A stretch of DNA of 63,501 nucleotides from Paractinoplanes aksuensis (GTDB taxonomy: Bacteria; Actinomycetota; Actinomycetes; Mycobacteriales; Micromonosporaceae), in NCBI RefSeq assembly GCF_024137025.1, contig NZ_JAMYJR010000011.1, forward strand, positions 1 to 63,501. Direction: 5' to 3'. Of this stretch, positions 27,582-35,969 are shown piece after piece. Below the pieces are notes generated by a model that saw only the letters and a program-made list of their open reading frames with translations, was not told the DNA's origin and did no database searches. Every line of letters starts with the position of its first letter. Positions within the stretch are counted from its first letter, which is position 1. A program made the translations under genes and the position numbers.

Positions 27582-29591
27582 ATGCCGTTCCCCTCCCCAC
27601 CACCCGGCGACGGTCCACCCCCAGACCCCACCCGGACGCCGCCTTCCTCCCCGCCACCCGGCGATGGTCCGTCCCCTGAGCTCGCCCGGACACCGTCCCC
27701 TCCGCGTCCCGGCGTCAGCGCCGGATCGCCGACCGCCCGGATGCGGCTCGCCCCGACGTCACTGCCCAATGCCGGATCACGCCCGAAGGCGGCTCGTATC
27801 CGCCTGCTCGCGGCCGGAGCCACCGGCTTGATGCTGGCGGGGGCGCTCGTCGTGCCCAGCCCCGCCGCCGCCGTGTCGCCGACGGACAAAACGACCGCCG
27901 GAACCGCCATCGGCGCCGCCACCACCAGCATTGACGCCGCCGGAACCGCCGACGCCGCCGCCGCCGGGGCGTATGCGCGCACCAGCTGGGTCGAGCGCCG
28001 CCGCGTCGACTCGGTCGCGACGCCCAAGTTGCGCTGGTACTCGTGCTACTCGTGGGCGCAGTGCGCGACCGCCCAGGTGCCCCTCGACTACGACCGCCCG
28101 AACGGCGCCAAGACCACGCTCGCCCTGCTGCGGGTGAAGGCGCGTGACCAGAAGAACAAGATCGGCAGCCTGTTCCTGAACCCGGGCGGCCCCGGCGGTT
28201 CCGGTGTGGCCATCGCGCTCGCCGCCCCCTACTTCCTGAGCGATCCGCTGCTCGAGCGCTTCGACATCGTGGGCATGGACCCGCGCGGCGTCGGCTTCAG
28301 CGACCCCGTCGCGTGCTTCACCGACGCCGGCCGCCAGCAGCCCGTGCTATCCAAGATCAACACCGGTTTCCCGTACGGGAAGAAGGAAGAAAAGGCCTTC
28401 ATCAAGGCCTCGGCCGCGCAGGGCAGGGCGTGTTCGACCACCGGCCGCATGCTGGCCGGCTCGATGTCGACCGCCGAGGTCGCCCGCGACATGGACGTCA
28501 TACGCCGCGCCGTCGGCGACCGGAAGCTCTCGTACCTGGGCTTCAGCTACGGCACCGCGCTCGGCCAGTACTACGCCAACATGTTCCCCGACCGCTTCCG
28601 CGCGATCGCCGTCGACGGCGTGATCAACCCGGTGGCCTGGGTCGGCGCGAAGAGCAACGCCGTCCAGGACGACCGCCTGCGCTCGGCCGACGGCGCCTGG
28701 CGCGCCCTGCACGAGATCCTCGACCGCTGCAACACCGCCGGCGCCACCAAGTGCGAGTTCTCGGGCCAGGCGATCCGCCGCTTCCGCGTGCTCACCGACC
28801 GCCTCAAGGCCAAGCCCCTGTCGGTCGACGGCCAGAAGATCACCTACTCGATGTTCGTCAGCATGGTGCTCAGCGCCCTCTACGACGTCCACGCCGGCGC
28901 CGAGGTGACCGCGCTGGCCGCCGCCGTGTGGCGCCTGACCACCCCCGGCGCTTCGCGAGGCGAGTCGGTCGCGGCCCAGGCGACGGTGACCCGTTTCGCG
29001 AGCCGCGCGTTCCCGTACGACAACTCGTTCGACGCCTACACCGCCGTCATGTGCACCGACGGCCGCCACCCCGCCAACAGCGCCGCCTGGGTCAAGGCCG
29101 GCGCGAAGGCCGACAAACGAGCCCCGTACTTCGGCCGGGCCTGGGCCTGGTCGAGCGTCAGCTGCGCCCGCAACACCTGGACCGTCCGCGACGAGGACGC
29201 CTACACCGGCCCGTTCAACCGCAAGACCAAGAACCCGGTCCTGTTCGTAGGCAACTACTGGGACCCCGCCACGAACTACGCCGACGCGGTCTCCTCGTCC
29301 AAGCTCCTGCCGAACAGCCGCCTGCTCTCCAGCACCAACTGGGGCCACACCGCGTACGGAACCTCCCCCTGCGTAACCACGGCGATGGACCGCTACCTGC
29401 TCTCCCGCACCCTCCCCACCAAGGGCACAACGTGCGTAGGAACAGCCCAACCCTTCCGAACCGTCCTGAGCGACGACCCCGACGAACTGGCCAAGGACAC
29501 GTTCGACCTGAACACAGCCACCCTCGTCGAGATCGCCGCCCACGGCCTCCCCGCCGAGAACACCCCGAAGCACCTGCCACCCGTCCGCTGA
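27582..29591 (+). CDS. Secreted tripeptidyl aminopeptidase-like alpha/beta hydrolase (S33, TAP-like)
   Basis: 669 residues from the ATG at 27582, supported by GAGG seven bases upstream. Unusually, about 75 Pro/Ser/Arg-rich residues, including two repeats of PPPGDGP(P/S)P, precede the signal-like helix (LLAAGATGLMLAGALVVPSPAAA). The mature enzyme has the oxyanion region NPGGPGGSG, the nucleophile elbow GFSYG, and in the C-terminal TAP-like domain the aspartate in NYWDPATNY and the histidine in NWGHTAYG, completing a Ser-Asp-His triad. Paired cysteines (YSCYSWAQC, CARNTW, SPCVTT, GTTCVG) fit an exported protein. A shorter start at 27741 would give a normal signal peptide but lacks a ribosome site. 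Confidence 0.9.
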   Translation: MPFPSPPPGDGPPPDPTRTPPSSPPPGDGPSPELARTPSPPRPGVSAGSPTARMRLAPTSLPNAGSRPKAARIRLLAAGATGLMLAGALVVPSPAAAVSPTDKTTAGTAIGAATTSIDAAGTADAAAAGAYARTSWVERRRVDSVATPKLRWYSCYSWAQCATAQVPLDYDRPNGAKTTLALLRVKARDQKNKIGSLFLNPGGPGGSGVAIALAAPYFLSDPLLERFDIVGMDPRGVGFSDPVACFTDAGRQQPVLSKINTGFPYGKKEEKAFIKASAAQGRACSTTGRMLAGSMSTAEVARDMDVIRRAVGDRKLSYLGFSYGTALGQYYANMFPDRFRAIAVDGVINPVAWVGAKSNAVQDDRLRSADGAWRALHEILDRCNTAGATKCEFSGQAIRRFRVLTDRLKAKPLSVDGQKITYSMFVSMVLSALYDVHAGAEVTALAAAVWRLTTPGASRGESVAAQATVTRFASRAFPYDNSFDAYTAVMCTDGRHPANSAAWVKAGAKADKRAPYFGRAWAWSSVSCARNTWTVRDEDAYTGPFNRKTKNPVLFVGNYWDPATNYADAVSSSKLLPNSRLLSSTNWGHTAYGTSPCVTTAMDRYLLSRTLPTKGTTCVGTAQPFRTVLSDDPDELAKDTFDLNTATLVEIAAHGLPAENTPKHLPPVR

Positions 29592-29596
29592 CCCCA

Positions 29597-29628
29597 GCCC
29601 CGCTCACCGCCCACGCGGTGAGCGGGGC
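29597..29628 (+). terminator. Perfect 13-bp hairpin after the TAP-like peptidase gene
   Basis: GCCCCGCTCACCG (29597-29609) pairs exactly with CGGTGAGCGGGGC (29616-29628) around a six-base loop. There is no T-run, as is common for actinobacterial terminators. It starts five bases after the stop codon. Confidence 0.8.
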
Positions 29629-29641
29629 CCCACGCCCCCAC

Positions 29642-29722
29642 CCTTGCCGGCGGCAGAGCAGAACCAGGTTGCCCGAGCGGCTTTGTCGCCGCCGGCCCCA
29701 GGGGTGACGTGGTGGGCGTCAG
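29642..29722 (-). pseudogene. Decayed HNH endonuclease fragment
   Basis: On the minus strand one frame reads SPDAHHVTPGAGGDKAA and, after a frame change, the next reads GNLVLLCRRQG. Together they match the HNH signature (AHHI-P...GG...NLVLLCRRHH). The fragment has no start, is frameshifted and lacks the rest of the domain. It is a remnant beside a toxin-antitoxin pair. Identification is by motif only. Confidence 0.5.
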
Positions 29723-29822
29723 GGGAGTCGTAGCCGCCGTCGCGCAGGCTCGGGGCCGGCGCGACGGCGGCAATGGCGAGGCGTGCAGGCGCCAGGGGGT
29801 GCCGGGCCAGTGCTGGGCAGGG

Positions 29823-30206
29823 TCAAATCGTGTGGATCGTGATGAGGTCTTCAAGGCCTGCGAGATCGTCGGCGTTACGGGTGTAGATAGCGGCGTCGTG
29901 AGCGTGCGCGGTAGCGGCGATGAGCAGATCCATGACTCTTGCTCGTGGCTGGCGGCCGGTCTCGACGACGCGTGCGGCCAGTCGTGCGTAGCTGTCGGCG
30001 ATGGCTTCGTCGATGGGGAGCGGGTCGAATCGACGTTGAATGGCGCTGAGTCGGGCCAGGCGCAGCGCTCTCGCCTCGGCGGTTTTCGCGACCAGGACTC
30101 CGAACTGGAGTTCGGCGAGACTCGCGACGCTGATGGCCAGTTCGCCGGGGATCGGGGTCACATCGGTGGCGATGAGGATGCTGGTGTCGAGGATGCCTCG
30201 GCTCAC
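29823..30206 (-). CDS. vapC: PIN-domain toxin (VapC-type)
   Basis: A 127-residue PIN-domain ribonuclease. Acidic active-site residues are in place: D7 in GILDTSILIA, E32 in VASLAELQFGV, an aspartate in RVMDLLIAATAHAHDAAIYTRNADDLAGL, and the terminal N-D pair of that motif. The start overlaps the antitoxin stop by four bases. As in other VapBC pairs the toxin would cleave tRNA or rRNA; the target cannot be read from sequence. It appears intact. Confidence 0.9.
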   Translation of the reverse strand: MSRGILDTSILIATDVTPIPGELAISVASLAELQFGVLVAKTAEARALRLARLSAIQRRFDPLPIDEAIADSYARLAARVVETGRQPRARVMDLLIAATAHAHDAAIYTRNADDLAGLEDLITIHTI

Positions 30207-30451
30207 CGTTCAGCCCACGGGTCGGCGACGGTGTCATCGAGGAGGTCGCGGTCGTCGGCCCATTGAGGGTCGGTGGGCTGATCGAAGACTCCGGCGAGGT
30301 CGTCCCACTCGCGCCAAGTGCGAGGACTGACCGGGCCGAGCACAGCCGCTGGCCGGCCGGCGACGGTGATCGTTACTCGTTCACCTGCTTGCGCCCGGCG
30401 CACCAGGTCGCTGGCGTTCTGCCGCATTTCCCGCAGTCCGACTTCATGCAC
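30203..30451 (-). CDS. Phd/YefM-type antitoxin of the VapC pair
   Basis: About 82 residues from GTG 30451: (M)HEVGLREMRQNASDLVRRAQAGERVTITVAGRPAAVLGPV is the Phd/YefM DNA-binding domain, and the acidic tail (WADDRDLLDDTVADPW) should wrap the toxin. An ATG at 30469 is also in frame but lies inside a 16-base palindrome and adds residues uncommon in the family; the GTG is preferred. The toxin follows with a four-base overlap, allowing tight stoichiometry. Confidence 0.87.
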   Translation of the reverse strand: MHEVGLREMRQNASDLVRRAQAGERVTITVAGRPAAVLGPVSPRTWREWDDLAGVFDQPTDPQWADDRDLLDDTVADPWAER

Positions 30452-30460
30452 AGTGGGAGC

Positions 30461-30476
30461 GTAGCACATGTGCTAC
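30461..30476. promoter_or_regulatory. Antitoxin operator palindrome
   Basis: GTAGCACATGTGCTAC is a perfect 16-base palindrome, ten bases upstream of the antitoxin GTG start. Phd/YefM antitoxins typically bind such sites to repress their own operon. TGCTAC within it could double as a -10 element on the minus strand. Confidence 0.7.
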
Positions 30477-30904
30477 CGGGCTTAAATGCTCCAATTAGTG
30501 AGACCTGGGGTTGTCCAAGCTGGTCGGGGCCGCCGTCGGTCTAGGGCATGACCTGGCGGGCGCCTATCCAGCGAGGCTGGACCGGTCATACTGAGGGAAA
30601 GCGCAGCTACCGTCGCGCAAGCTCAGGGCTCGGCGCAGCAGCCCAGCAACAGCAGGCGATCGTCGCAGAAGGGGGCACCGGCCAGCGGACTTCGCTCCTG
30701 CGCAAACTCAGCGGCAGACCGTGCACCAAACAGCGTTGCGGCAGCGTGCTCTGGACTTATTGCGAGGCGATCGTTCTGGTACTGGTCAAACGGTCTGTCA
30801 GGCTCGGGCGTACGACCCAGGTGACCGGCCCGGTGCTCGGCACAGCGGTGTGCTTTCTCCAGCGCCGACGGTTACCACCGGCTCCGTCAGGGAACTTCAA
30901 GAAC
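30477..30904. other. Gene-free interval
   Basis: Open frames here have no recognisable protein character. The sequence GTGAGACCTGGG at about 30498-30509 recurs at about 32241-32252, in front of the membrane-protein gene, suggesting a shared mobile or duplicated segment. Nothing else stands out. Confidence 0.4.
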
Positions 30905-31264
30905 ATGAGTACCTATCCCGATCCGGCCTGGCATGGCGACGTCTACCCCTCTGAAGAGGAGATCGATCCGTTCGGTACCGACGGCCCGGTCGGGGCGTAC
31001 GACAGGAGGCCCGGCCCACTACCGGGCTCCGCGCCTGGATCGCCGTCCAGCCCCGGACCGGCAAGCCGGGGCGCCACCACCGCCAATTCGATTGTCAGCC
31101 GGCGCTCGGACGGATCGATCGAGGTGGTCACCGACCTCGACGGTGACGGCATCGCCGACATGGTGCAGATCGACCTCGACGGTGACGGGGTGCCCGAGCT
31201 CACCTACCTCGACACAGACCGCGACGGGAAGCTCGACACCGTGCTCCGCACCCCGAACCACTGA
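30905..31264 (+). CDS. Small acidic protein with EF-hand-like calcium motifs
   Basis: 119 residues. The first 70 are Pro/Gly/Ser-rich without a signal peptide. The C-terminal half has three consecutive DxDxDG-type loops: DLDGDGIADM, DLDGDGVPEL and DTDRDGKLDT, with 12-13 residue spacing as in thrombospondin type 3 or dockerin-like calcium-binding repeats. Such short proteins are common in actinomycetes, often as hypothetical proteins. The upstream 350 bases are open in frame but look non-coding; the ATG at 30905 has only a weak AGGGA ribosome site. Confidence 0.7.
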   Translation: MSTYPDPAWHGDVYPSEEEIDPFGTDGPVGAYDRRPGPLPGSAPGSPSSPGPASRGATTANSIVSRRSDGSIEVVTDLDGDGIADMVQIDLDGDGVPELTYLDTDRDGKLDTVLRTPNH

Positions 31265-31274
31265 CAGCACGGTG
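31237..31274 (+). terminator. Hairpin across the stop codon of the calcium-motif protein
   Basis: CACCGTGCT (31237-31245) pairs with AGCACGGTG (31266-31274); the loop of 20 bases contains the stop codon. No T-run follows. A weak candidate terminator. Confidence 0.4.
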
Positions 31275-31621
31275 TTGCGCCGGGTCCTTGACCCCCGACC
31301 CCTTTCCGTACCGCACACGCTGCCGCAGCTCATTGCGTCCGAACCGGTGACGGCCCGGACTGCCGCAGCGAGCTCAGCGCGGCTGAGCGCGGAACAAGTG
31401 CTGATCTCGTCAGCATCGAGGTGCTCGTGCACGGATCCCGCTGCGAAAACCGACGGGCAACGTGCCACCAACACGCGACTACCCTCCGCGTTTGTCTGCG
31501 GCAGTTTAGTGAGCCGACTTTCAGGTTCCCCGTTCACGCCGACCGCCCAACTGCGGAGCTACCGTGGCTCGGCCATGAGCGGGTGCCGGGGGAGCGAGAT
31601 CGGACGTCCGCTTTCACCGGA

Positions 31622-31686
31622 ACCTCCTCGGCGACGGTGTCGTCGAGGAGGTTCCGGTCGTCGGCCGGTTGGGGCTGTGACGCGGC
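31622..31686 (-). pseudogene. Remnant of a second antitoxin C-terminus
   Basis: The minus strand reads QPQPADDRNLLDDTVAEEV, closely matching the tail of the antitoxin at 30203 (DPQWADDRDLLDDTVADPW), with similarity also at DNA level (GGCGACGGTGTCGTCGAGGA versus GGCGACGGTGTCATCGAGGA). No N-terminal domain or start lies upstream. It is best explained as a duplicated and truncated antitoxin gene. The rest of 31265-31729 holds nothing else I can support. Confidence 0.6.
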
Positions 31687-31729
31687 GACCGTGCGGGTAA
31701 GGAACAGGCTGGACCACTGCGCGGCGCGG

Positions 31730-32221
31730 TCAAGGCGCTGTTTCCTGTTGGAGGACGCTGAGCTGGCGCTGCTTGTGAGCCCGGCGGAGGAGCACTGCTC
31801 CGTACAGCCCCGGCAACGAGCTCAACCCGATACAGACTGGGCTCATCAGCATCACCAGGCCGGCACCGATGTTGGCGCCGATACCGCCGGCGGTCCACAC
31901 CCGCCAGCTGAAGCCGAGGAAGAAGCCGATGGCCAGTGTCGACCCGGCAACCCCCAGCCAGGCCCTGGCGATCGTCCGGCGGGCCGCGCCGTACGCCAAC
32001 AGGGCGAGGCAGGCCACGACTACGGCGCACGCTGCGACGCCGATCACGGTGTTGGCCACCGGCCCGAAACTCACCGGCTCGATTCCGTAGTCCAGCTTTA
32101 CGCCCTGCGCGGCAAGTCGCCTGGACACGTCGTCAGTCTGGTCGGGAATCAGCCAGATCGCCGCGACGGGAGTCGCCACTGCAAGCAGGAGCGTGGTGAA
32201 TGGCGGGGAACGACGGTCCAC
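31730..32221 (-). CDS. Small membrane protein, unknown function
   Basis: 163 residues with four predicted membrane helices: FTTLLLAVATPVAAIWLI, TVIGVAACAVVVACLALLAYG, AWLGVAGSTLAIGFFLGFSW and GANIGAGLVMLMSPVCIGLSSL, ending in a basic cytoplasmic tail (RRAHKQRQLSVLQQE). No family recognised. It sits in the accessory patch between remnants of toxin-antitoxin genes and an alpha/beta hydrolase. Confidence 0.7.
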   Translation of the reverse strand: MDRRSPPFTTLLLAVATPVAAIWLIPDQTDDVSRRLAAQGVKLDYGIEPVSFGPVANTVIGVAACAVVVACLALLAYGAARRTIARAWLGVAGSTLAIGFFLGFSWRVWTAGGIGANIGAGLVMLMSPVCIGLSSLPGLYGAVLLRRAHKQRQLSVLQQETAP

Positions 32222-32313
32222 TGGTCAGTCCTTCCGTTCGGTGAGACCTGGGATTGCTCGGACTGGACTCTCCACCGGCTGTCCAGGCAGGCGCGTGGTG
32301 GGCGTAATCGGGG

Positions 32314-33156
32314 TCAGGGAGTCAGCGCTGCCGTCAGGTCGGCCGGGTTGTCGACCCAGGGGAAGTGGCCGCTGCCGGGGATGGTCACCAAGGTCGCTGA
32401 CGGGAACAGCTTCGCCGCCTCGGCGGCGGCGGCCGGGGTCGGAGAGACGTCGAGTTCGCCCGCGACCACGAGCACCGGTGCGGTCAGGGCGGACAGCTTG
32501 GTCGTGATCGCGTCCCGGTCGGGGGTGTAGCCCGGGAAGAAACCGTCGCGGGCGGCCGGCGCGAACTGGTCCAGGCCCGCCGTGGCGTGTGCCTCGGTCG
32601 CGGCGTTCCACCGGCCGTACGAGAACGGCGCACCGGCCAACCGGAGCGGGCGCGTGTCCTCCTCGCTCGCGTCCTCGGGCAGTTCGTCCCACGCGGTCCA
32701 CGCTGCGACCGCGTCGGCGTACCAGGGCTCGGCCGAGCGGGCTGCGTACGCCTCTTCCATCCCGATCGGGGTGAGCCCGGCCGCGCGGACCAGACCGGTG
32801 AGCAGGATCAGGCGCTCGACCCGCTCCGGGTGGTCGGCGGCATAGAGAGTGACCACATTGGCGCCGGCCGAGTGCCCCAGCAGCGCCATCGTCTCCAGCC
32901 CAAGATGAACACGCAGCGCTTCCAGGTCGGGCACCAGCGCATCCATCCGGTAGGTGGCCGGATCCGACGGTGTCGCGGAATCGCCGGTACCTCGGCTGTC
33001 CAGCCGAATCACCGTGTAGTCCCGCGTCAGCCCACCGAGGTCGCCGAGATAGACACTGGCCCGACCGGGCCCACCGGGCTGACAGACGAGCACGGGCCCG
33101 GAGCCCTCGACGTGGTAGGCCAGCAAGGTTCCGTCATACGAGCTGAAGGTCGGCAC
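32314..33156 (-). CDS. Alpha/beta hydrolase (proline iminopeptidase-like)
   Basis: 280 residues, cytoplasmic. The oxyanion motif QPGGPGRAS, nucleophile elbow GHSAG, aspartate in VVAGELDVSPTP and histidine in PGSGHFPWVDNP complete a catalytic triad. RLDSRGTGDSATP fits the S33 proline-iminopeptidase branch, where HGGPG is more usual than the QPGGPG seen here. The substrate is unknown. It stands alone with 92 bases to the next gene on the same strand. Confidence 0.87.
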   Translation of the reverse strand: MPTFSSYDGTLLAYHVEGSGPVLVCQPGGPGRASVYLGDLGGLTRDYTVIRLDSRGTGDSATPSDPATYRMDALVPDLEALRVHLGLETMALLGHSAGANVVTLYAADHPERVERLILLTGLVRAAGLTPIGMEEAYAARSAEPWYADAVAAWTAWDELPEDASEEDTRPLRLAGAPFSYGRWNAATEAHATAGLDQFAPAARDGFFPGYTPDRDAITTKLSALTAPVLVVAGELDVSPTPAAAAEAAKLFPSATLVTIPGSGHFPWVDNPADLTAALTP

Positions 33157-33485
33157 GGCGGCATCGTGCCACGATCCGGCCCCGCGCGCGGCCCCGCCCG
33201 AGCCGGCCCAAGCCCCGTTCGAATCGAGCGACCCAGGGACGAGTCAGCGAGCCGGGACGAGTTGAGCGACCCCGGGACGAGCAGGGCGGTGCCCGGGCCG
33301 GGCCGGGCGACGTCCCCGCCGGGCCGGGCGTACCCGGGACGATTCGAGGAACGTCTGGTTCGAATCGAGCGACATCCCACCCGAGCCGAGCGCACTGGGC
33401 CGAGTCCAGCGACGCCTCAGCCCGGCCGCCGACCGCACACCTGACGCGCCTGGCGGAGGGGCTTGTTGCGGGAGGGGTGCCGCTG
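33157..33485. repeat. Gene-free interval with short dispersed repeats
   Basis: The 16-mer GTTCGAATCGAGCGAC occurs at 33217-33232 and 33358-33373. Variants of CCGGGACGAGT..AGCGA recur between them (about 33235, 33258, 33279 and 33335). The repeats have no constant spacing. No gene is supported here. Confidence 0.55.
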
Positions 33486-33514
33486 GGGCCGTGGCGCGGC
33501 ACGCGCCACGGCCC
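33486..33514 (-). terminator. Perfect 13-bp hairpin after the VIT-VWA gene
   Basis: GGGCCGTGGCGCG (33486-33498) and CGCGCCACGGCCC (33502-33514) pair perfectly around a three-base loop, eight bases past the VIT-VWA stop on the minus strand. No T-run. Confidence 0.8.
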
Positions 33515-33521
33515 GTGGGGG

Positions 33522-35969
33522 TCACCGTTTCCAGAAAGATTTGCGTTCGGGGGACGGCGAAGGGACGGGCGGCTCGGCGGTGGTGGTTGCGGCGGGCGTG
33601 GTGGTGCCGGCGAAGGTGGTCAGGGCGGTGATCGCTGCCGACCACTTCTCCGAGGTGGGGGCCTCGGAGCGGAGCTTGGTAACCAGTTCTTGCAGGGGAG
33701 CGTAGGCGGGGTCGGTCTGGACGCCGATCAGGACGTCCAGGCGGCTGGCCAGGTCGTCCAGGAGTTCGCGCTTTTCCCAGTCGGGCTGGGTGGTGGTGGC
33801 TTGCAGGCGCTCGGCCTCGGTGGCGGCGAGGGCGCGGACGTCGTCGAGCGACAGCGTGTTCGGGGCGGCTCCGGCTTTGCCCGCGCGCAGCATGGCGGGA
33901 GAGGCCGCGATGTTGGCCAGGCGGGATCGGGCGACGCCGGCGCGAGGGGCGGGCGAAGGGGCGCCGGCGAAGCCGCCGGCACCGCCCGCGGCCATGACGT
34001 CGTCGGCCATGGTGGGGGCGAAGCTGGGCGGGCCGCTCGGGACCGGCGGCGGGGCCGGAGCCGCGGCGGCGGACAAGCGCATCATGGCCGGGGCGACGGC
34101 GCCGGGAGCCTCCCAGCCGTCGGGGAGTTCGACGGGCTGGGTCACCCGGCGGACCTCGCCGCCCTCGTTGACGACCCGGCTGTCGACAGCGACGTAGGCG
34201 GTGAATCGGCACAGCACGCCGTAGCGCAGCGACAGGGCCACGATGCGGTCCTCAAGGCTGCGGTCGCCGGCGGCGTAAGCGTCTTCGAGGTCGCGGAGGC
34301 GGGCCCGGGCCCACTGCGCGGTGACGGCGGACTCGTCGCGTTGCTGGACGGCGACGGACGTGCGGAACTCCTGGTCGTCACGGGTGCGGCCGGTGACGAC
34401 GAGCTCGCCCGAGGGGGCGCCGGTGTAGCGACCGCTGACCACCAGCGGGACGCCGGGGTAGAGGCCGGGCAGACGGGCCGGGGTGCGGTCGTCGTCGACG
34501 AGCTGGACGCCCGTCGCGGTGACCCGCAGGTCGGTGACGAGCGGCGCGCCGATGCGCCGGTGGATGTGTTCCATCGCCGCGTCGAGACGGTCCTCGCTCT
34601 CGACCAGTTCGGCGCGGCCGGCGCCCAGAGCGGCCAGCCGCCCCAGGAAGCCGGCGTTGACCGCGCGGTCGATGCCGATCGTGTGGATGCGGGTGGTGCC
34701 GATCAGCGGGGTGACGTCGTGGACGATCTGATCCTCGTTGCCGACCTGACCGTCGGTGACCAGCACCAGCACCCGGTCGCGGCCCTCGCTCGCGCGCAGC
34801 AGCCCGAGCCCCTCGGACAGCGGGGCCAGCAGCTCGGTGCCGCCGCGGGCGGTGGCCTTCGCCAGGTGCTCGACCGCGCGGAAGCGATGCCGGTCGGTCG
34901 CCTCGGCCAGCCCGGCGGGCAGGTCGTCGGGGCGGTCGACCTGGTGGTCGAAGGTGAGCACGGCGAAGCGGTCGGCCGCGGTCAGCGTGTCGACGACGCG
35001 GGCCGCGGCCCGGCGGGCGGCCACCATCTTCCAGCCACCCATGCTGCCCGAGCGGTCGAGCAGCAGGACGACGTCTTTCGGGCGCGGGGCGGTGGCGCCG
35101 GCCGGCGGCAGCACGACCAGTTGGTAGACGCCCTCGGGCTGCTCGGCGGACTCGTCGGGCACGGCGAGCGCGGTCTGGCCACCACCGGCGTAGGGGAGCC
35201 GGAGGATGAAGTCGCGGTTGGCCCGCTCGTCGGGGCCGATCGTCAGCACGCCGTCGTGGTCGACCACCGTGTGCAGGCTGGAGCGCACCTGGCCCAGTTC
35301 GAGACCGGCCGGGTCGATCTCGACCGAGAGGCCGAGCCGCAGCGGGTTGGGGAAGCCGGGCAGGAGCACCGGCGGGGTGATGCGCGACGCGTCGGGCACA
35401 GCGTCGGTGTCGGGGGCCCAGCCGTCGCCGACCGCCGCGCCGGGCAGGGGCGTGCCGGGGATGTAGCGCGGCGCCACGACCAGCGGGAACCGGAAGGTGG
35501 CCTCGCCGTCCTCGAAGGGCAGGGGGCCGACCAGGGTCAGCTCGATGACCACCCGCTCGCCGGGCCGGATGTTGCCGACCCGCATGGTGAAGACGTCGGG
35601 CCTTTCCTCCTCGGCGATGGAGGCGCGCTGACCGGCCTGGATCGCCTGGTCGTAGGCCTCCCGGGCCTGGCCGCGTTCCTGCAGCTCGGCGGTGATCGTG
35701 CGTTCGTCGGCCGTCATCGTCATGCCGGTGACGGCGGCCCGGTCGGGCAGCGGGAAGACATAGGTCGCCTCGAGGGCGACGTCGTGCACGTTGACGAACT
35801 CGGTCTGCAGCACGGTGCGCGCGATCAGGCCGCTGATGCGGGCGCGCACGTCGAGGCGGTCGAGCGGCAGCGCCCCACGGTCGGTGCGCAGCATGCCGAA
35901 GCCGGCGTCGGGCAGGATCTTGATGCGGCTGAGTTCCCCGGGATCCATCGAGGTGACGGAGAGGGTCAT
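33522..35969 (-). CDS. VIT and von Willebrand factor A domain protein
   Basis: 815 residues, no signal peptide. The N-terminal VIT domain (about 10-140) shows TEFVNVHDVALEATYVFPLPDRAAVTGMTM and AREAYDQAIQAGQRASIAEEERPDVFTMRVGNIRPGE. The VWA domain begins near residue 300 with an intact MIDAS: D305-R-S307-G-S309 in DVVLLLDRSGSMGG, a threonine in ARGGTELL, and VTDGQVGNED. A C-terminal third (about 560-815) has a Pro/Ala-rich linker and a helical domain ending in basic residues. The ATG overlaps the stop of the MerR gene (ATGA). It resembles inter-alpha-trypsin-inhibitor heavy chains; the bacterial role is not established. Confidence 0.92.
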   Translation of the reverse strand: MTLSVTSMDPGELSRIKILPDAGFGMLRTDRGALPLDRLDVRARISGLIARTVLQTEFVNVHDVALEATYVFPLPDRAAVTGMTMTADERTITAELQERGQAREAYDQAIQAGQRASIAEEERPDVFTMRVGNIRPGERVVIELTLVGPLPFEDGEATFRFPLVVAPRYIPGTPLPGAAVGDGWAPDTDAVPDASRITPPVLLPGFPNPLRLGLSVEIDPAGLELGQVRSSLHTVVDHDGVLTIGPDERANRDFILRLPYAGGGQTALAVPDESAEQPEGVYQLVVLPPAGATAPRPKDVVLLLDRSGSMGGWKMVAARRAAARVVDTLTAADRFAVLTFDHQVDRPDDLPAGLAEATDRHRFRAVEHLAKATARGGTELLAPLSEGLGLLRASEGRDRVLVLVTDGQVGNEDQIVHDVTPLIGTTRIHTIGIDRAVNAGFLGRLAALGAGRAELVESEDRLDAAMEHIHRRIGAPLVTDLRVTATGVQLVDDDRTPARLPGLYPGVPLVVSGRYTGAPSGELVVTGRTRDDQEFRTSVAVQQRDESAVTAQWARARLRDLEDAYAAGDRSLEDRIVALSLRYGVLCRFTAYVAVDSRVVNEGGEVRRVTQPVELPDGWEAPGAVAPAMMRLSAAAAPAPPPVPSGPPSFAPTMADDVMAAGGAGGFAGAPSPAPRAGVARSRLANIAASPAMLRAGKAGAAPNTLSLDDVRALAATEAERLQATTTQPDWEKRELLDDLASRLDVLIGVQTDPAYAPLQELVTKLRSEAPTSEKWSAAITALTTFAGTTTPAATTTAEPPVPSPSPERKSFWKR

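Noticed and set aside
30548..30904. In-frame upstream extension of the calcium-motif protein
   Set aside because: The residues encoded are compositionally unlike the protein, no signal peptide is gained and there is no ribosome site at the upstream ATG.
31019..31537. Minus-strand frame of 172 codons opposite the calcium-motif protein
   Set aside because: It is largely antisense to a better-supported gene, lacks a ribosome site and shows no recognisable motif.
33157..33485. CRISPR array
   Set aside because: The GTTCGAATCGAGCGAC repeats are only two, the related words are irregularly spaced and there are no cas genes.
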